From NCBI GenBank assembly GCA_000827265.1, contig KN834886.1:21564-38652 (forward strand): 17,089 nt of DNA, in the 5' to 3' direction. A program made the translations under genes and the position numbers. The notes beneath the pieces were generated by a model. The model worked only from the letters and a program-made list of their open reading frames with translations, was not told the DNA's origin and ran no database searches. Shown one piece after another: positions 1 through 9,620 of the stretch. The stretch's first letter is position 1; each line of letters opens with the position of its first letter. The stretch comes from Collybiopsis luxurians FD-317 M1 (taxonomy: Eukaryota > Basidiomycota > Agaricomycetes > Agaricales > Omphalotaceae).

Positions 1-206
1 AACAAAGACATAGTACTAAAATACAATAATATAATAAACTGTGCTATAAACTGTAGATATGGAATAGTAGGCGAGAAACTATCATTACATACAATATAAT
101 GCAATACTATAGCTTAGAGGGTTAATACAGAGCTAGTAGATGGAGTGTAAGATAGAGTGGTAGCAGAATAGAGTAACATATAATATTATTTTAAATTTAT
201 TCTTTG
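1..206. other. AT-rich stretch without a recognised gene
   Basis: This stretch is rich in A/T runs and TATA/ATAAT words. It has one CpG (72) and no open frame worth reporting. It borders the decamer array that starts near 213. I see no RNA gene or transposon end in it. Confidence 0.6.
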
Positions 207-212
207 AAGCCT

Positions 213-317
213 CAGGGCTACCCAGGGATGCCCAGGGATGCCCAGGGATCATCAGGGAAGCCTCAGGCACTCTCAGAGATCTTTATAGAAATCTCAGGCA
301 TCTTCAGGATCCTCAGG
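213..317. repeat. Degenerate 10-bp tandem array (CAGGG core)
   Basis: CAGGG starts at 213, 223, 233, 243 and 253. Degenerate CAGG or CAGA copies follow at 264, 274, 294, 305 and 314. The clearest unit is a decamer repeated three times at 221-250. The period is 10 bp throughout, with one unit missing near 284. A CAGG/CCTGG-rich stretch continues to about 430 without a strict period. It could be a decaying minisatellite or a set of binding sites one helical turn apart; the sequence alone does not decide. Confidence 0.75.
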
Positions 318-490
318 AATTGGGGGGTGTCTCCTGACCACTCTGGCTGACCTGGGCAGCCCAGGCAGCCTAGGTGGCCTAGGCTTACCTGGACTCTCTG
401 AGACTGGCCACTGCTAGCCTGGGCATATGGAACTTTTTCCTGATGAAGTATCACATCACAGCTCATTCTATCCTGCACTGACTAGCACAA

Positions 491-940
491 CTAGCTATGT
501 TTAACTACTTCCAAGCTTATTCTGGATATCATAGCCAGATCAAGCTTGTCCCCTTCAGATATTCCAAACCAGTCATAGGAAAGCTTTCCAATGATATTCA
601 GTTTATAATACTTTTGTACATTCTGTACAGCACTATTCAGAAATGTTTCCTGTACAGATGATTCATGACTCCTGGTTCTAAAATCTTCCTTTGACTTGGC
701 TGACTCCATCCAGGGTGTGCTAAGGTCCAGGTTTGTTCAATTTCTTAGATCCCAGCAATACTATTTGTTCCAAAGTTCTGGCTCTGACAGGCTCCAGAAT
801 GTACAGTGTTCAGATTATCCATCTGCTTCATGAAGTTTTCTTGGCTAATGTCAGCCAGAGTGTAAACTTATTCCTTCTATAGTTTGTATCCTGAGTTGCA
901 CAAACTACATGTCTCCTCTAGTGTGGAATCTCAGCTGTAC
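491..940 (-). pseudogene. Possible minus-strand coding fragments, unrecognised
   Basis: Two overlapping minus-strand frames stay open here for longer than their surroundings. One runs 709 to 491 (72 codons, soluble and charged) and extends upstream to about 802 through a TGA (739-737) and a TAG (763-761). The other, in a different frame, runs from about 930 to 640 with stops at 879, 870 and 747. No domain is recognised. The stops are of the kind made by C-to-T change (TGA, TAG, TAA), as in the clearer pseudogenes of this window. Chance open frames in AT-rich DNA are a real alternative. Confidence 0.22.
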
Positions 941-1386
941 ATGTAGAGATAAGCTCTGGGTACTACAGCTTTGACATGCTGGATGGCCATCATCTAGGTT
1001 AAGTACTCCTAGAGACTATAGTGGGCTGGTATACATGGATACCATAGCTGACTTCATCCCATTCATATGTAGACTCCTATAGTGAGGCTTTGACTAGCTG
1101 GCTTGGGTGGGCCACTGTCCTCTGAATATATTCTAGAACCTGGATTGTCAATCCAAGGCCATTAAAGGCCTGCAAAAAAATATGCGTATCAGTAGATGTT
1201 CAACCAATATTGATCAAGATGCTGTTGTCAATAGAAGACAGTTTGTCAAGCTTGGTTGGCCTTTTGTTGCTGTTTTCAGGCCTAGCAGACTCTCCTTCTC
1301 CATTACTGGTCAAGTTTTAGACACTTTTATAACTATCTGTTTTGGGGTCATGTTCTGGATGTAGAGACACCAATGACTGGCCTTCA
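941..1386. other. Stretch without a supportable gene
   Basis: All frames are interrupted often. The minus-strand frame of the neighbouring coiled-coil relic continues but has about ten stops between 1386 and 1164, about what non-coding DNA would give. It is open again from 1161 to 1068. One CpG lies at 1185. I see no RNA gene or repeat. Confidence 0.4.
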
Positions 1387-2224
1387 ATGTATTCTGGCTG
1401 TACATACAGGATCAGAGGCTGGGACCTCTTGGTAGTTTTTATTGAGTGGAACTTCATTAAGCATTGCTGAAGAAGCTCTTTTCACTTCTGGTGGTGCTAC
1501 AGGTATTTTTTGTGAGTTCTCTTGCCTGGGCTTTGGGTTATTTTCAAAAAGATCTGTTGGGGATGTATGTTCATCCTATGTAGGTTCAATGGATGACACA
1601 CAAGAGCATCTGCTGAGCAGAGACAAAGGAGCTGTTGTTGAACATTGACTATCAGACCTTGCTAGCAATGGTTTCATGATCTCACCTGAAGATTTTTGCT
1701 CAGCCAACTGAGCCAAAGTGGCTTCAGTGTTCTGGAGCTTATTTTTAAGCTTTTGAGTGTAATTTTGTTGCTTTGTCAAGCTTCCTGCATTCTTGTTTTA
1801 CTGGATAGCTTCTGCCAACTTGACCTCCTTTAACTCAACATTTTTATTGAGACTTTTGACTTTTGCTCACAGAGTATTTTTGTTGTGTCCTTTTTTATCT
1901 GAGTGCATGCTGTTGGCAGGAGTATTCTGGTGGTAGGAGTTTACAAATAGGTGGAAAAGGGTTGATACACCTAAGACAGGCACTGGAGGGATGCAGCTCC
2001 AGCCTGCAGTGAACATGTGTTCTCTACAATCTGGAAATCAGAAATGTGCAGTCTAGGTTTGAATAAGTGCATCTGATTGCATCTATGTGTAAGTGTGATC
2101 TGTTATTAGAATCTTACTATCTCACTGCTGACCCTTGTCTTACAGGTGGCTCTACTTGTATTGACCAGGATGTCCAGGTGAAAGGCAAGATCTCCTGCCA
2201 GGAAGCAGGCAAATTCTTCCAACA
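1387..2224 (-). pseudogene. Decayed gene with coiled-coil segment
   Basis: On the minus strand, one frame from 2037 to 1387 is open for about 217 codons apart from three stops: TGA 1869-1867, TAA 1800-1798 and TAG 1578-1576. Each is one C-to-T step from CGA, CAA or CAG. Residues encoded at about 1866-1690 are rich in Lys, Glu, Gln and Leu with heptad-like spacing, which suggests a coiled coil. The part encoded at 1620-1387 is Pro/Ser/Glu-rich and probably disordered. Upstream, a 27-codon open segment (2224-2144) is followed by a good intron (2143-2083, 61 bp, GTAAGA donor, CTAAT branch, TAG acceptor). Frames around the intron do not join cleanly, so the model is incomplete. The protein family is not recognised. 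Confidence 0.38.
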
Positions 2225-2488
2225 CTGAGAAAGACTTGACAAAAGATACAAAGTATTATCAAAAGTCCATTTTGACTGAATAACTACTTAGTATGTTTTA
2301 CTGACTGTAGCCTATACAGACACTGCAATGGACATCATCAAGCTAGCCACATTTATGCCACCAAAAAAAGAAAAGAAGTCACTGTATTGAAGGCAGCAGG
2401 TGCTCAAGTGGCAGCCCCTTTACTAAATTTTCCTTCTAAACACTCTCAAAAGTGTACATTGGAATTGATGGAAGTTTAAACAGAAAAA

Positions 2489-3153
2489 GTGCATGCTTTG
2501 AACTCCCTAATTGTACTTTTCCAAGCCTATATAGGTGTTCAAAACTCAGTCACAGAATGGCAGCATTTTACCAAGTGTGGAACTGAACAAAGTTTACCAA
2601 ACATGTTGCATGAACATATATCTACCACCTTGGATCTGGCACTCAAAAACCATTGTCTTTTGAATTCATATGTCCCACCTGATTTCAATCTATACAACCT
2701 CTACTAAGGAGTTTGCTTGATGCAATATTTTCTGGGAGTTGGCTCTGCTGGCTTGTTGTTTTGCTCTTCCAGTCTTGTGCATAACTTTGACCATTCCTGC
2801 TGGGACTCTTTGCCTTTCAACAAGTCCTTTGGAATGAGGACACACATTTTCTTCACAAGTGAGAACTCCTCCCCTTGCACAAAACAAGTTTTGATTTCAT
2901 TGACCAGTGGGGTAAACTTGAGTATACAAGTAAACTGTGCCATTCACAGCTAGGGTCTATGAAGGAGGCAATAAAGCAGATGGACAACTTAGACAGTGGA
3001 TGGATTGACTTCATGAATCTTCCTAAAAATACTTTTTTAAATAAATGGAACAGTAAGACCTTGTTCAAGGAGGCCTTGAGTACTGTTCTTGCTCTAGGGG
3101 AGGCTTTGGCTAGATTAACATATGGTGTACACAGAATTCAGCAGTTGAGGTAG
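2489..3153 (+). pseudogene. Possible decayed two-segment gene, unrecognised
   Basis: Two plus-strand frames look protein-like: 2489-2707 (72 codons) and 2875-3153 (92 codons). The second has a helical, charged composition. It extends upstream to about 2797 if one TGA (2863-2865) is ignored. The segments are in different frames, and an acceptor-like CTCTTCCAG near 2770 could join them through an intron. No conserved motif is recognised. The shorter minus-strand frames over the same region look like shadows. Coding status is uncertain. Confidence 0.28.
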
Positions 3154-3849
3154 AGGATCTTATCTTAACTCTGACATTGATTCTAATTGAATTGTGAATT
3201 GTTTAAAATACTGCACATAAGGCTGAGGTGGATTGTGAAGTGTTGGTGAAGGTCTGAAGGAAGTGTTAGAAAGGAATTAAAGTGAATAATGAAATTAGGA
3301 GTAGATGAGAAAAAAATATGCTAGTTGGCAAGCTGATTACAGTGAAGAATGGCAAAGGGTTGAGAAAAGTTGGCAAACTTACCAGAAGTTAACAAGTCAA
3401 AGTTGGCAAGTTGAATTGGCAACTGTACACATGCCTTTCACTAACATTAGAGGTGAGGTCACTAGATATATCTTTCCATTTAATGCATTAGCTTGAATCC
3501 AATAATGGGCCCAATTTAAGCCCAGGCATGTAATTGATAAAAATTGACAATTTCACCTTTGCATTACACACACTTGCTGCAGTAATTATGATCTGACAGC
3601 TAAAGTCTACAATTACACTTGACAGTGGTAACCTTAATGAAAATGGAACTATTTGAAGAAAGAAGATCTATTTTGTAGAAAGGTATACCATTATTGTTCA
3701 ATACAGAATGCTTGAGAGATGTTGCTCTAGCATTCATCCATGCTAGCAGACCTACCCAATTATAGTGACAGTCTCTTATAAGACAGGTGTATTGTTGGAA
3801 CCACATATCAATCATTCAACTGAAAGGGTTACCATTACCAGAGACTATT
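3154..3849. other. Stretch with one weak Trp-rich frame
   Basis: The only notable item is a plus-strand frame at 3307-3498 whose first part repeats the word GTTGGCAA (near 3324, 3369 and 3402). This gives regularly spaced Trp-Gln pairs. It has no recognised domain and may be chance or a small internal repeat. Nothing else is supportable here. Confidence 0.3.
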
Positions 3850-4335
3850 ATGAGTGACCAACAGGCCAGATTGATAAAGAACCAGATTGCTCTGATGCCA
3901 AGAACAAAATGGCTATGGCCTCATGGAACCTAAATAAAGATGAGCCAACCAGAGATACTGGATTTCAGGAGGAAATAAGGTTATAGATCCCTTTTGATCT
4001 AAGGGACACCATTTGATGACTATGAGTGGCCACCTATGAATAATGAGTTGCAATATTAGAATGAAAGGAAAACTCTTCTTGAGAAAGAGACACATCTAGA
4101 TGGACACCATGGACAAGTGGAATAACAGTTGTGCTGTGAAAGTGGGAGTGGGTTATTGCTCAACCCATCCACATGGAATCAAAATGAATCTAACTTGAAT
4201 TGTTCAGGTATAAAACTGAGGAGATTACCTATAAAGACTTATTGGAAACTTTTGGGGAATGATTCAGGGACAAACTCTGAAATGGCTACCTATAAGAGAA
4301 ACTGCAATTTAAAAAAGAATTATTTTAAATGATTT
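3850..4335 (+). pseudogene. Weak coding relic with five stops
   Basis: A plus-strand frame from an ATG at 3850 runs to 4332, broken by four TAA and one TAG codon. Each is one C-to-T step from a Gln codon. The last 68 codons (4129-4332) are open. The translation is hydrophilic and mixed in composition, with no recognised domain. Five stops in about 160 codons is only modestly fewer than random AT-rich DNA would give, so this is a tentative call. It ends just before the inverted repeat at 4339-4398. Confidence 0.2.
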
Positions 4336-4338
4336 TGT

Positions 4339-4398
4339 ATTAAACAGTAGATATTATTTTTGAGTAGTATAAATACGGTCGTTAGTCTACTGTTTAAT
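4339..4398. repeat. Perfect 13-bp inverted repeat with TATA and CpG in the loop
   Basis: ATTAAACAGTAGA at 4339-4351 is matched exactly by its reverse complement at 4386-4398. The 34-bp spacer contains TATAAATA (4368-4375) and two CpGs (4376 and 4380), the only CpGs between 1185 and 9221. Reading into the repeat from either side gives the same Ile-Lys-Gln-stop ending, so candidate frames on both strands converge here. It could be a very short inverted-repeat element, a hairpin at converging 3' ends, or a two-way promoter. Confidence 0.7.
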
Positions 4399-4671
4399 CA
4401 AGTAACCTTTGGACTGTAATGGCCTCTGTGTGAAGTGTTTGATTATTTTCCTTGCCTGGAATGTGGTTGTATACCTGCTGTGATTAGCAGTTGAGTTACT
4501 CCTGCATTTTTGATAAAATCTACTTAAGCCTAAAAAACCTTTGACATATATTTTCATTGAGATGTTGAAAAGTTTATGAATAGTTCCTTGTTGTAGAACA
4601 ACTTGGAACATTTGAAAAATACAGATCATTACCTCTTCAAATAGCTGAAGTTCTGACAATAAAAAGATCAA
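4387..4671 (-). CDS. Unrecognised minus-strand open frame, doubtful
   Basis: This frame is open for 94 codons and ends inside the inverted repeat. The protein would be basic and hydrophobic in patches, with no known domain. A possible acceptor (TTTTTATTGTCAG, near 4653) and a GTAATG donor (near 4633) suggest that part of it may be intronic. No promoter is evident. It may be the 3' end of a larger decayed minus-strand gene or simply a chance frame. Confidence 0.18.
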   Translation of the reverse strand: MIFLLSELQLFEEVMICIFQMFQVVLQQGTIHKLFNISMKIYVKGFLGLSRFYQKCRSNSTANHSRYTTTFQARKIIKHFTQRPLQSKGYLIKQ

Positions 4672-5826
4672 TCAGGTTAACTGAATTGTCCTGGTATTGC
4701 AGAACCTTTGACAATGCACCCCTTGCACCTTTAACAAGAACAAACCTCATTACTGATATGCCAGAACCATGTTCTGATGCATATACACTATAAAACTACA
4801 GTGTTTTAACTTTCCTCTCTGCTACTGCAGTTGCAGTTGCAGGCAAAGGCCTAGGTACAGTCACCATTGGAAGAGCATTCATATGGCACCACTCATTCTC
4901 ATTTGTATTTGGTAGATCAGAGCTGCACTTACATGAGATTGCCTCAATAGGCAGTATAGATACATTAGCATGATACATTGTTATTGTTGCTGTTACAATG
5001 GTAGGCCACTGACTTCCAATGCCATTGTATGTGCAGGTACATTCTACAGTTATCTAGTGCTTACAGGATCCACTTCAATTAACCTGATTTACTAGGTATG
5101 TATCTCTATGTATGGTGTATCTATAGAGTCATGGGCTTCAGGTATAAAGACAATGTAAGTAAAGATAAGTTTCTGTTGTCTATCTTACATTGAAGTCTCA
5201 ACTTCTCTCAATATTATACAGAACAGATACAATGGCACCAATGGCAAATGTCATCCTTGGATCTGAATATCCCTAAATCATAGACAGGGAATTGACAACT
5301 CCTAACTCAATTGTAATGCATGTAACTCAACAGGGCTCATGATTTTTGTAGTAGCAATCAGTATTGGTGTATTTACAGATAAGTACACACCCAATGGCAA
5401 TTCATTCTTAGATATGAATACCCACAAAGTGCACAACATGAAACCCATGATGAGGCTTTATTTAAATGTGAATTCTTGCAAACCACACTTGTATCAAAAG
5501 GAGGACCTCAGTTGTACTTAAAGTATTGCATGTATGCATTTCATCTCTTCCATATGGCCTTTTCCATCTTATTTGCCTTATTTCTGGTTAAAGTAACAGA
5601 GTACATTATCATAGCTTGAATAGATACAGCAATGATCATTTGTATGAAATGCCCCAGTGAGATCTGCAATTTTTCTCAAATCTTATGTTTTCCTAAAGGG
5701 AACAGCAAAGCCTCTTTTTTTGGCACTTAGTCTATGAATAATTATCCTGAATTCCACTTGCACAAGGTACAAAAGATAGATTGGCTTCTCAAAAATGATA
5801 CATATATAGGCAAATACAAAGTTACT
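4672..5826 (-). other. Stretch with scattered open segments, no gene resolved
   Basis: Minus-strand open segments occur at 4978-4796 (60 codons, contains a GTAAGT donor near 4936) and about 5457-5305 (roughly 50 codons, hydrophobic with Cys). I cannot join them into one gene with consistent phases. A short inverted repeat lies at 5151-5192. The plus-strand frame at 5339-5521 overlaps the second segment and is probably a shadow. There is no CpG in this stretch. It is best read as old decayed coding DNA. Confidence 0.3.
5151..5192. repeat. Short inverted repeat (9-bp arms)
   Basis: CAATGTAAG at 5151-5159 is matched by CTTACATTG at 5184-5192, with further partial pairing inside if a small bulge is allowed. 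Its role is unknown; hairpins this short also arise by chance. Confidence 0.4.
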
Positions 5827-6426
5827 TTATAGGTTGTCTGGCAGCTTGTTGAATTCAGCAACAAGGCAAGCACACTGCTGACCATTTACATTGAAAATCT
5901 CATCTTCCCAAGGCTGACAATGTATGAGATCAATGCAGCATTTCATGAGGCACAAATCTGTGTGCACAGTCAATAATGATAATTGAAATACCATGGAATG
6001 TTGCTTACCAAATTTGTCTCCCAGATTTCTAACTTGTGTTGCAATGAGAAGACCACCTTCATTGCTGCACCATTTATTAAGCATCTTGATAAACTTGTTA
6101 CTAGGCTAGAAATTGCAACTGAGATGTCCAATCTGCCATGTTCTGTTTGTTCTAATTGTACCTTGAAGTTGAGGGAACTTATGCAAACAGTAATACATTT
6201 GCCATCACAGGCCAGCACTTGAAGAATGTCCTGTCCATTCTTCTCAGTGTTGGAAAACAGATACTATAAAAAGTGAGACAGATCATACCTTGATTATTTT
6301 GCAGGGCAGGATCATATAAAAGCCTAGGTAGTGAGATAATAACTCACCATGTATGCAAGGGCTTATACCCTTGTAAGGCTCCAGAGGTGCCTTAGAGCTA
6401 TGGAAAGGTATTTTGTCCTTTGCCAT
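5827..6426 (-). CDS. Candidate four-exon gene, 144 aa, unknown function
   Basis: Proposed minus-strand exons are 6426-6289, 6230-6162, 6105-6009 and 5957-5827. The introns are 58, 56 and 51 bp, with GTATGA, GTACAA and GTAAGC donors and CAG or TAG acceptors. Phases agree throughout (138+69+97+131 nt = 145 codons with TAA). The ATG at 6426 follows an open frame back to about 6480, so upstream exons are possible. The product is Cys-rich, with a CDGKCxxxC stretch in exon 2 and a CxxxCC stretch in exon 4. No family is recognised. It contains no CpG and no internal stop. The first intron is the least certain because a TAG acceptor only 25 bp from the donor competes. The alternative is chance open frames. 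Confidence 0.4.
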
Positions 6427-6478
6427 GAATTTATGAGCAAGAAGAATGAGTAAGATCTGTGTGGGATACTGGCCCAGT

Positions 6479-6545
6479 GATTATTAATGAGTTATCTGAG
6501 CAGTCATGGGCAATACTGATAATTTATCCAAGCAGTCAGGGGCAA
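6479..6545. repeat. Imperfect tandem duplication, about 32-bp unit
   Basis: The segment at about 6479-6513 and the following one at about 6517-6545 share a similar order of words: a TGATAATTTAT-like block, then AGCAGTCA, then GGGCAA. The duplication sits just upstream of the ATG proposed for the minus-strand gene at 6426. It may be promoter sequence or a simple local duplication. Confidence 0.45.
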
Positions 6546-6718
6546 GGAGCCTAGATGTTATTTAAAAGTCAACTAGAAAAGCAATTCAGGGTGGAATGTG
6601 CAAAATGGACCAATACTACCTTTTCAGGCAGGGAAACTGGTATACATGAACAGGAGTGCATTCATGGTTGATACACAACAATTTGAACCAACACAATGGT
6701 TACCATTCCACCATCAAC

Positions 6719-7528
6719 TCAAGAGTGGTTTGATTTGAAATAAGCTTCCCTTTTAACCCAATATTATGAGATATCACAATACCAAGAAAGCCAGCATTTT
6801 GCTGCTTCATCTTCTGGCCTGTGACCTTCTGATCTTGCCAACTCTAGTGCCTTTGTATACTGAGTAATTGCAATTGCAAGGCATTGGTTCCTCTCTGCCA
6901 AAGCTAGATGTACTCAGGCTTGCATCTCATTTAATGTTCAACAAAAAAGTTGACATTCAAGCTCACCAAGAGTTGGGCAAAAGTCTAAGGTCATCTGCTT
7001 ACCATATACATGATGCATATTGTCATAAAAACTTACCTTGGTCAGATTTGGAGATAATCATGAAGAATGGAACAATGATATGAGATGATACAAGTTAAAA
7101 CTTATTGCTAAGATGGAATATGGTTCCTTCCCTGATAAATGGATATTTTACCTCTCAATGTAATCAGAAAATTGAAAGACCTTATTTATGCAATGACAGC
7201 AAAAAAAGTGCAGATATAGTAGATAAAATCTAAGAAAAAGGGTCAGCAAGCCTGCCAGCTTGACATTCTGTAGTACACAGACTTGAATTCTAGCCTTGTG
7301 AAGTTTTCTTTCTTCTTTTGACCAATTGTTTCCAGTTGTGCACATTGTGATTCTTCTTTGTTGAGTTTTCTTTTTTTTTACTTGACCAGTTGGTTCCTTA
7401 CAGTGAAAAGTCACATACATCATGTGAATCAGTGAGTCCTGGATACTGCAGCATTCAGAACATACCCAAAAGACATTCTGAGGCACAACTTAAGCAGTCA
7501 GGATGGACCCACATGCTCTGGTGGCCAT
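6719..7528 (-). pseudogene. Decayed Cys-rich gene, family unknown
   Basis: An ATG at 7528 opens a minus-strand frame interrupted by TAA 7492-7490, then open to 7151 (113 codons). The encoded stretch has a CxxCC group, a later FHC, and a basic KKKK tract. Downstream coding-like segments run to a TGA at 6721-6719. A strong intron (7036-6985, 52 bp, GTAAGT donor, TTAG acceptor) links an Ile/Phe-rich segment to a helical segment rich in Ala, Glu and Gln. Further stops are TAA 7097-7095, TGA 6940-6938, TGA 6916-6914 and TAA 6766-6764, all of C-to-T type. The joint near 7150 is unresolved (an intron of about 49 bp is possible). No family is recognised. Confidence 0.4.
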
Positions 7529-7541
7529 AACATGTGACATA

Positions 7542-7621
7542 GGCATAGTACAGCAAAAGAAAGGCATAGTATGAGAAAAATGGCCTAGTATGAGAAAACA
7601 ATGGCATAGTAAGGCATAGTA
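7542..7621. repeat. Five GGCATAGTA repeats
   Basis: GGCATAGTA occurs at 7542, 7563, 7603 and 7613, with GGCCTAGTA at 7582. Spacings are 21, 19, 21 and 10 bp, close to whole turns of the helix. The intervening DNA is A-rich with TGAGAAAA words. The array lies between the 3' end of the seven-exon gene (7733) and the ATG of the decayed gene (7528), so on the minus strand it sits directly upstream of the latter. It may be a promoter element or a small satellite. Confidence 0.7.
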
Positions 7622-7732
7622 AAATATAAGGGAAAGGAAGGGAAAGGTGTAGTTATGTCATGAGACAGGCAAGAAAGAAACCAAAAGTTAATTGTTACCC
7701 TGTTCAAGTGCCTGGAGGCATTATACAAGCTG

Positions 7733-9352
7733 TTAATGATGCCCAAGCTCTTTTTCCATAGCATCCTGCTGTGCCTGCAGGTCATCATTCTCAGCTTGAG
7801 TGGTGGCAATGGTGAGGTTAGCTTGGTAAACTTCTGAAGCTAGATGCTATGTATCTGAATGTCATGCATGTTACAATGCCATGAACATTTGACCTGCAGC
7901 AGAATGTACATTGTCAAAAAGTATCTGGTCAGGTTCATCCAGGAGGCAACAAGAAGAAAAATGTTGAAATAAACTGTGGCTGTTGGGATGGAGAGCTGCA
8001 ATATAAAGCCAGCATCCTGTCTCAATGCTGAGCTGTTTACACTGCACATTATCTTAGTAGACTAAAAGGAAATAGCAAATTTAGTTGACATATGCAATTG
8101 ATTATACCAGGAATAACTTTGCAATACCAGTGAGTTGTCTTCACTAATGTGGGAATAGGGTTTGAAAGAGGACATTTGTGAATGACCTCTGAAGGAAGTA
8201 CAAGGTAAGTGAGGAATACATTTAGTGGTGAAATTAATCTTACCCCAATCCAGGATCCCTTGACCAGCACCTTGTATGTATCTATGAATGGAGTGTGCAA
8301 CCATTGCATGATCTTGCTTGTAACAAACCAGAGTGATGGTGGGCATGCTTTGTTGGCTAGAAATTGATTCAGCAAGGGTGCTCTGCTGGGTTGCAACAGA
8401 ACTGGACCCATTTGGAGAAGAGTCCTGGTAAGTACTTGTTTCAGCAGGATCAATAAAGGGTCTGATGAGAAGTTGTCCTCTTTGCATCTTCTCCATTTCA
8501 CATCCAATCTGGTGAATGAGGGGATCAATGTTTTCTTCTAGAGCTAGAGATATGACAGGATGCAGTGATACTGGACATGCTCTGCCAAGGAGCAACCCTG
8601 ATTATGTATACCATAACTAAAAGAGAGAAGAAAAGTTTCAAAGAAGCATGTAAAGAAATTAGAGACAAACTTATATGTTTCTTGAGCTAGTACCACAAGC
8701 AATGCTGGACACACTGGGCTATACAAATTTCAAAAAAGAACACTCTGAGTATGAATCTTCAATGGAAGGGAAACATGTACTGTACAGAAAGGGTTCAGAG
8801 AAGATGATCTGGTGCAAGCAGCAAAGCTGAGACCTTGAGCAGAAGAGGTCTGAATATTATTGCTAGCACTGGACTGAACAGCAAGGTTGCTAATGCCAAG
8901 CTGAACATTGGCAGGCATAGCCATAGGCTGTGCAGTTTGAAATGGACCTGAAAGATTGTTGTTGATGCTGGAAGAACCATGAAGGAGTTCCTGGAGCTGT
9001 GCAACAGAAATCAACTCAGAACAGTGATGCCCTAAAGAGATTGCTACTTTTCACTAGTAAAATACTTAGATCAATAATAAACAGGAGGGAAAGAACATAC
9101 AAGATCTTGGTAGGCTTTACTATGAAAGCAATTGACAGAGACACATAAAGGACAGCCTACACATTGCTTGCAACACTGAGGAGTGCATTTTTGGGCAGGT
9201 AGGATTGATGTATTCTGCTTCGCAGGAGATTTTGTTTTGACTGGGGATTTTTTCTTGGTTAATTCAGTAGAAGGGGGCCAAAATTTGCTGGGGGATTTTG
9301 GAATGCTTTTCCTTGGCAATTTACAGGCAGCAGCAGTGGTGGTTGTGGCCAT
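7733..9352 (-). CDS. Seven-exon gene, about 395 aa, N-terminal Cys cluster
   Basis: Minus-strand exons: 9352-9101, 8996-8781, 8718-8694, 8597-8244, 8188-8108, 8052-7894, 7833-7733. Introns are 104, 62, 96, 55, 55 and 60 bp with GT...AG ends, and all phases agree (1188 nt, TAA end). Residues 15-45 hold basic KSP/KSPAK-like repeats suggesting DNA binding or nuclear entry. Residues 56-77 hold seven Cys and a His (C-x3-C-C-x2-C-x2-C-x2-C-x4-C-x-H), a likely zinc cluster. About 85-150 is Ser/Asn/Gln-rich, and 200-225 is Ser/Gln-rich. The last 30 residues look like a short coiled coil. The ATG follows a TATA box by 36 nt. Exon 2 may start 18 nt earlier and exon 7 six nt earlier, both in frame. Exon 3 (25 nt) and the end, where a second TAA follows in frame, are the least certain parts. 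Family and function are unknown. Confidence 0.55.
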
Positions 9353-9388
9353 AAAAAAGGCAATAGATGGAGGGAGGTGTGTATGTAG

Positions 9389-9396
9389 CTTTTATA
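9389..9396 (-). promoter_or_regulatory. TATA box of the minus-strand seven-exon gene
   Basis: TATAAAAG reads on the minus strand at 9396-9389, 36 bases upstream of the ATG at 9352, a workable spacing for a short leader. The 268 bases between this ATG and the plus-strand ATG at 9621 would form a shared divergent promoter. I see no equally good TATA box pointing the other way. Confidence 0.5.
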
Positions 9397-9620
9397 GGGC
9401 ATTGTATATTACTCAGCAGGGTTTGTACAAGCAAGTCATTCATTGTTACTTTCTCAAATCAAAGATGCATAGGAACAACTGAGAAAGGTCCTTGTCTCCT
9501 GTATATGTACCCTATTGAACCACTCCTCTGGAACTGGACTGCAAATACTGCCCACCCTGTGCTCATAGTGCAGAAGGAAGCTCCAGGCTGGTTCACAGTC
9601 TAGAAAAAAAACAGCATATC

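Noticed and set aside
420..2224. One continuous minus-strand pseudogene across 420-2224
   Set aside because: The frame can be followed, but 1386-1164 alone has about ten stops, the rate expected of non-coding DNA. Only the better-supported segments are listed.
9183..9603. Plus-strand frames at 9183-9482 and 9367-9603
   Set aside because: The first is antisense to exon 1 of the seven-exon gene. The second lacks recognised motifs and overlaps that gene's TATA box; an upstream exon of the CxC4-type gene cannot be excluded but is not supported.
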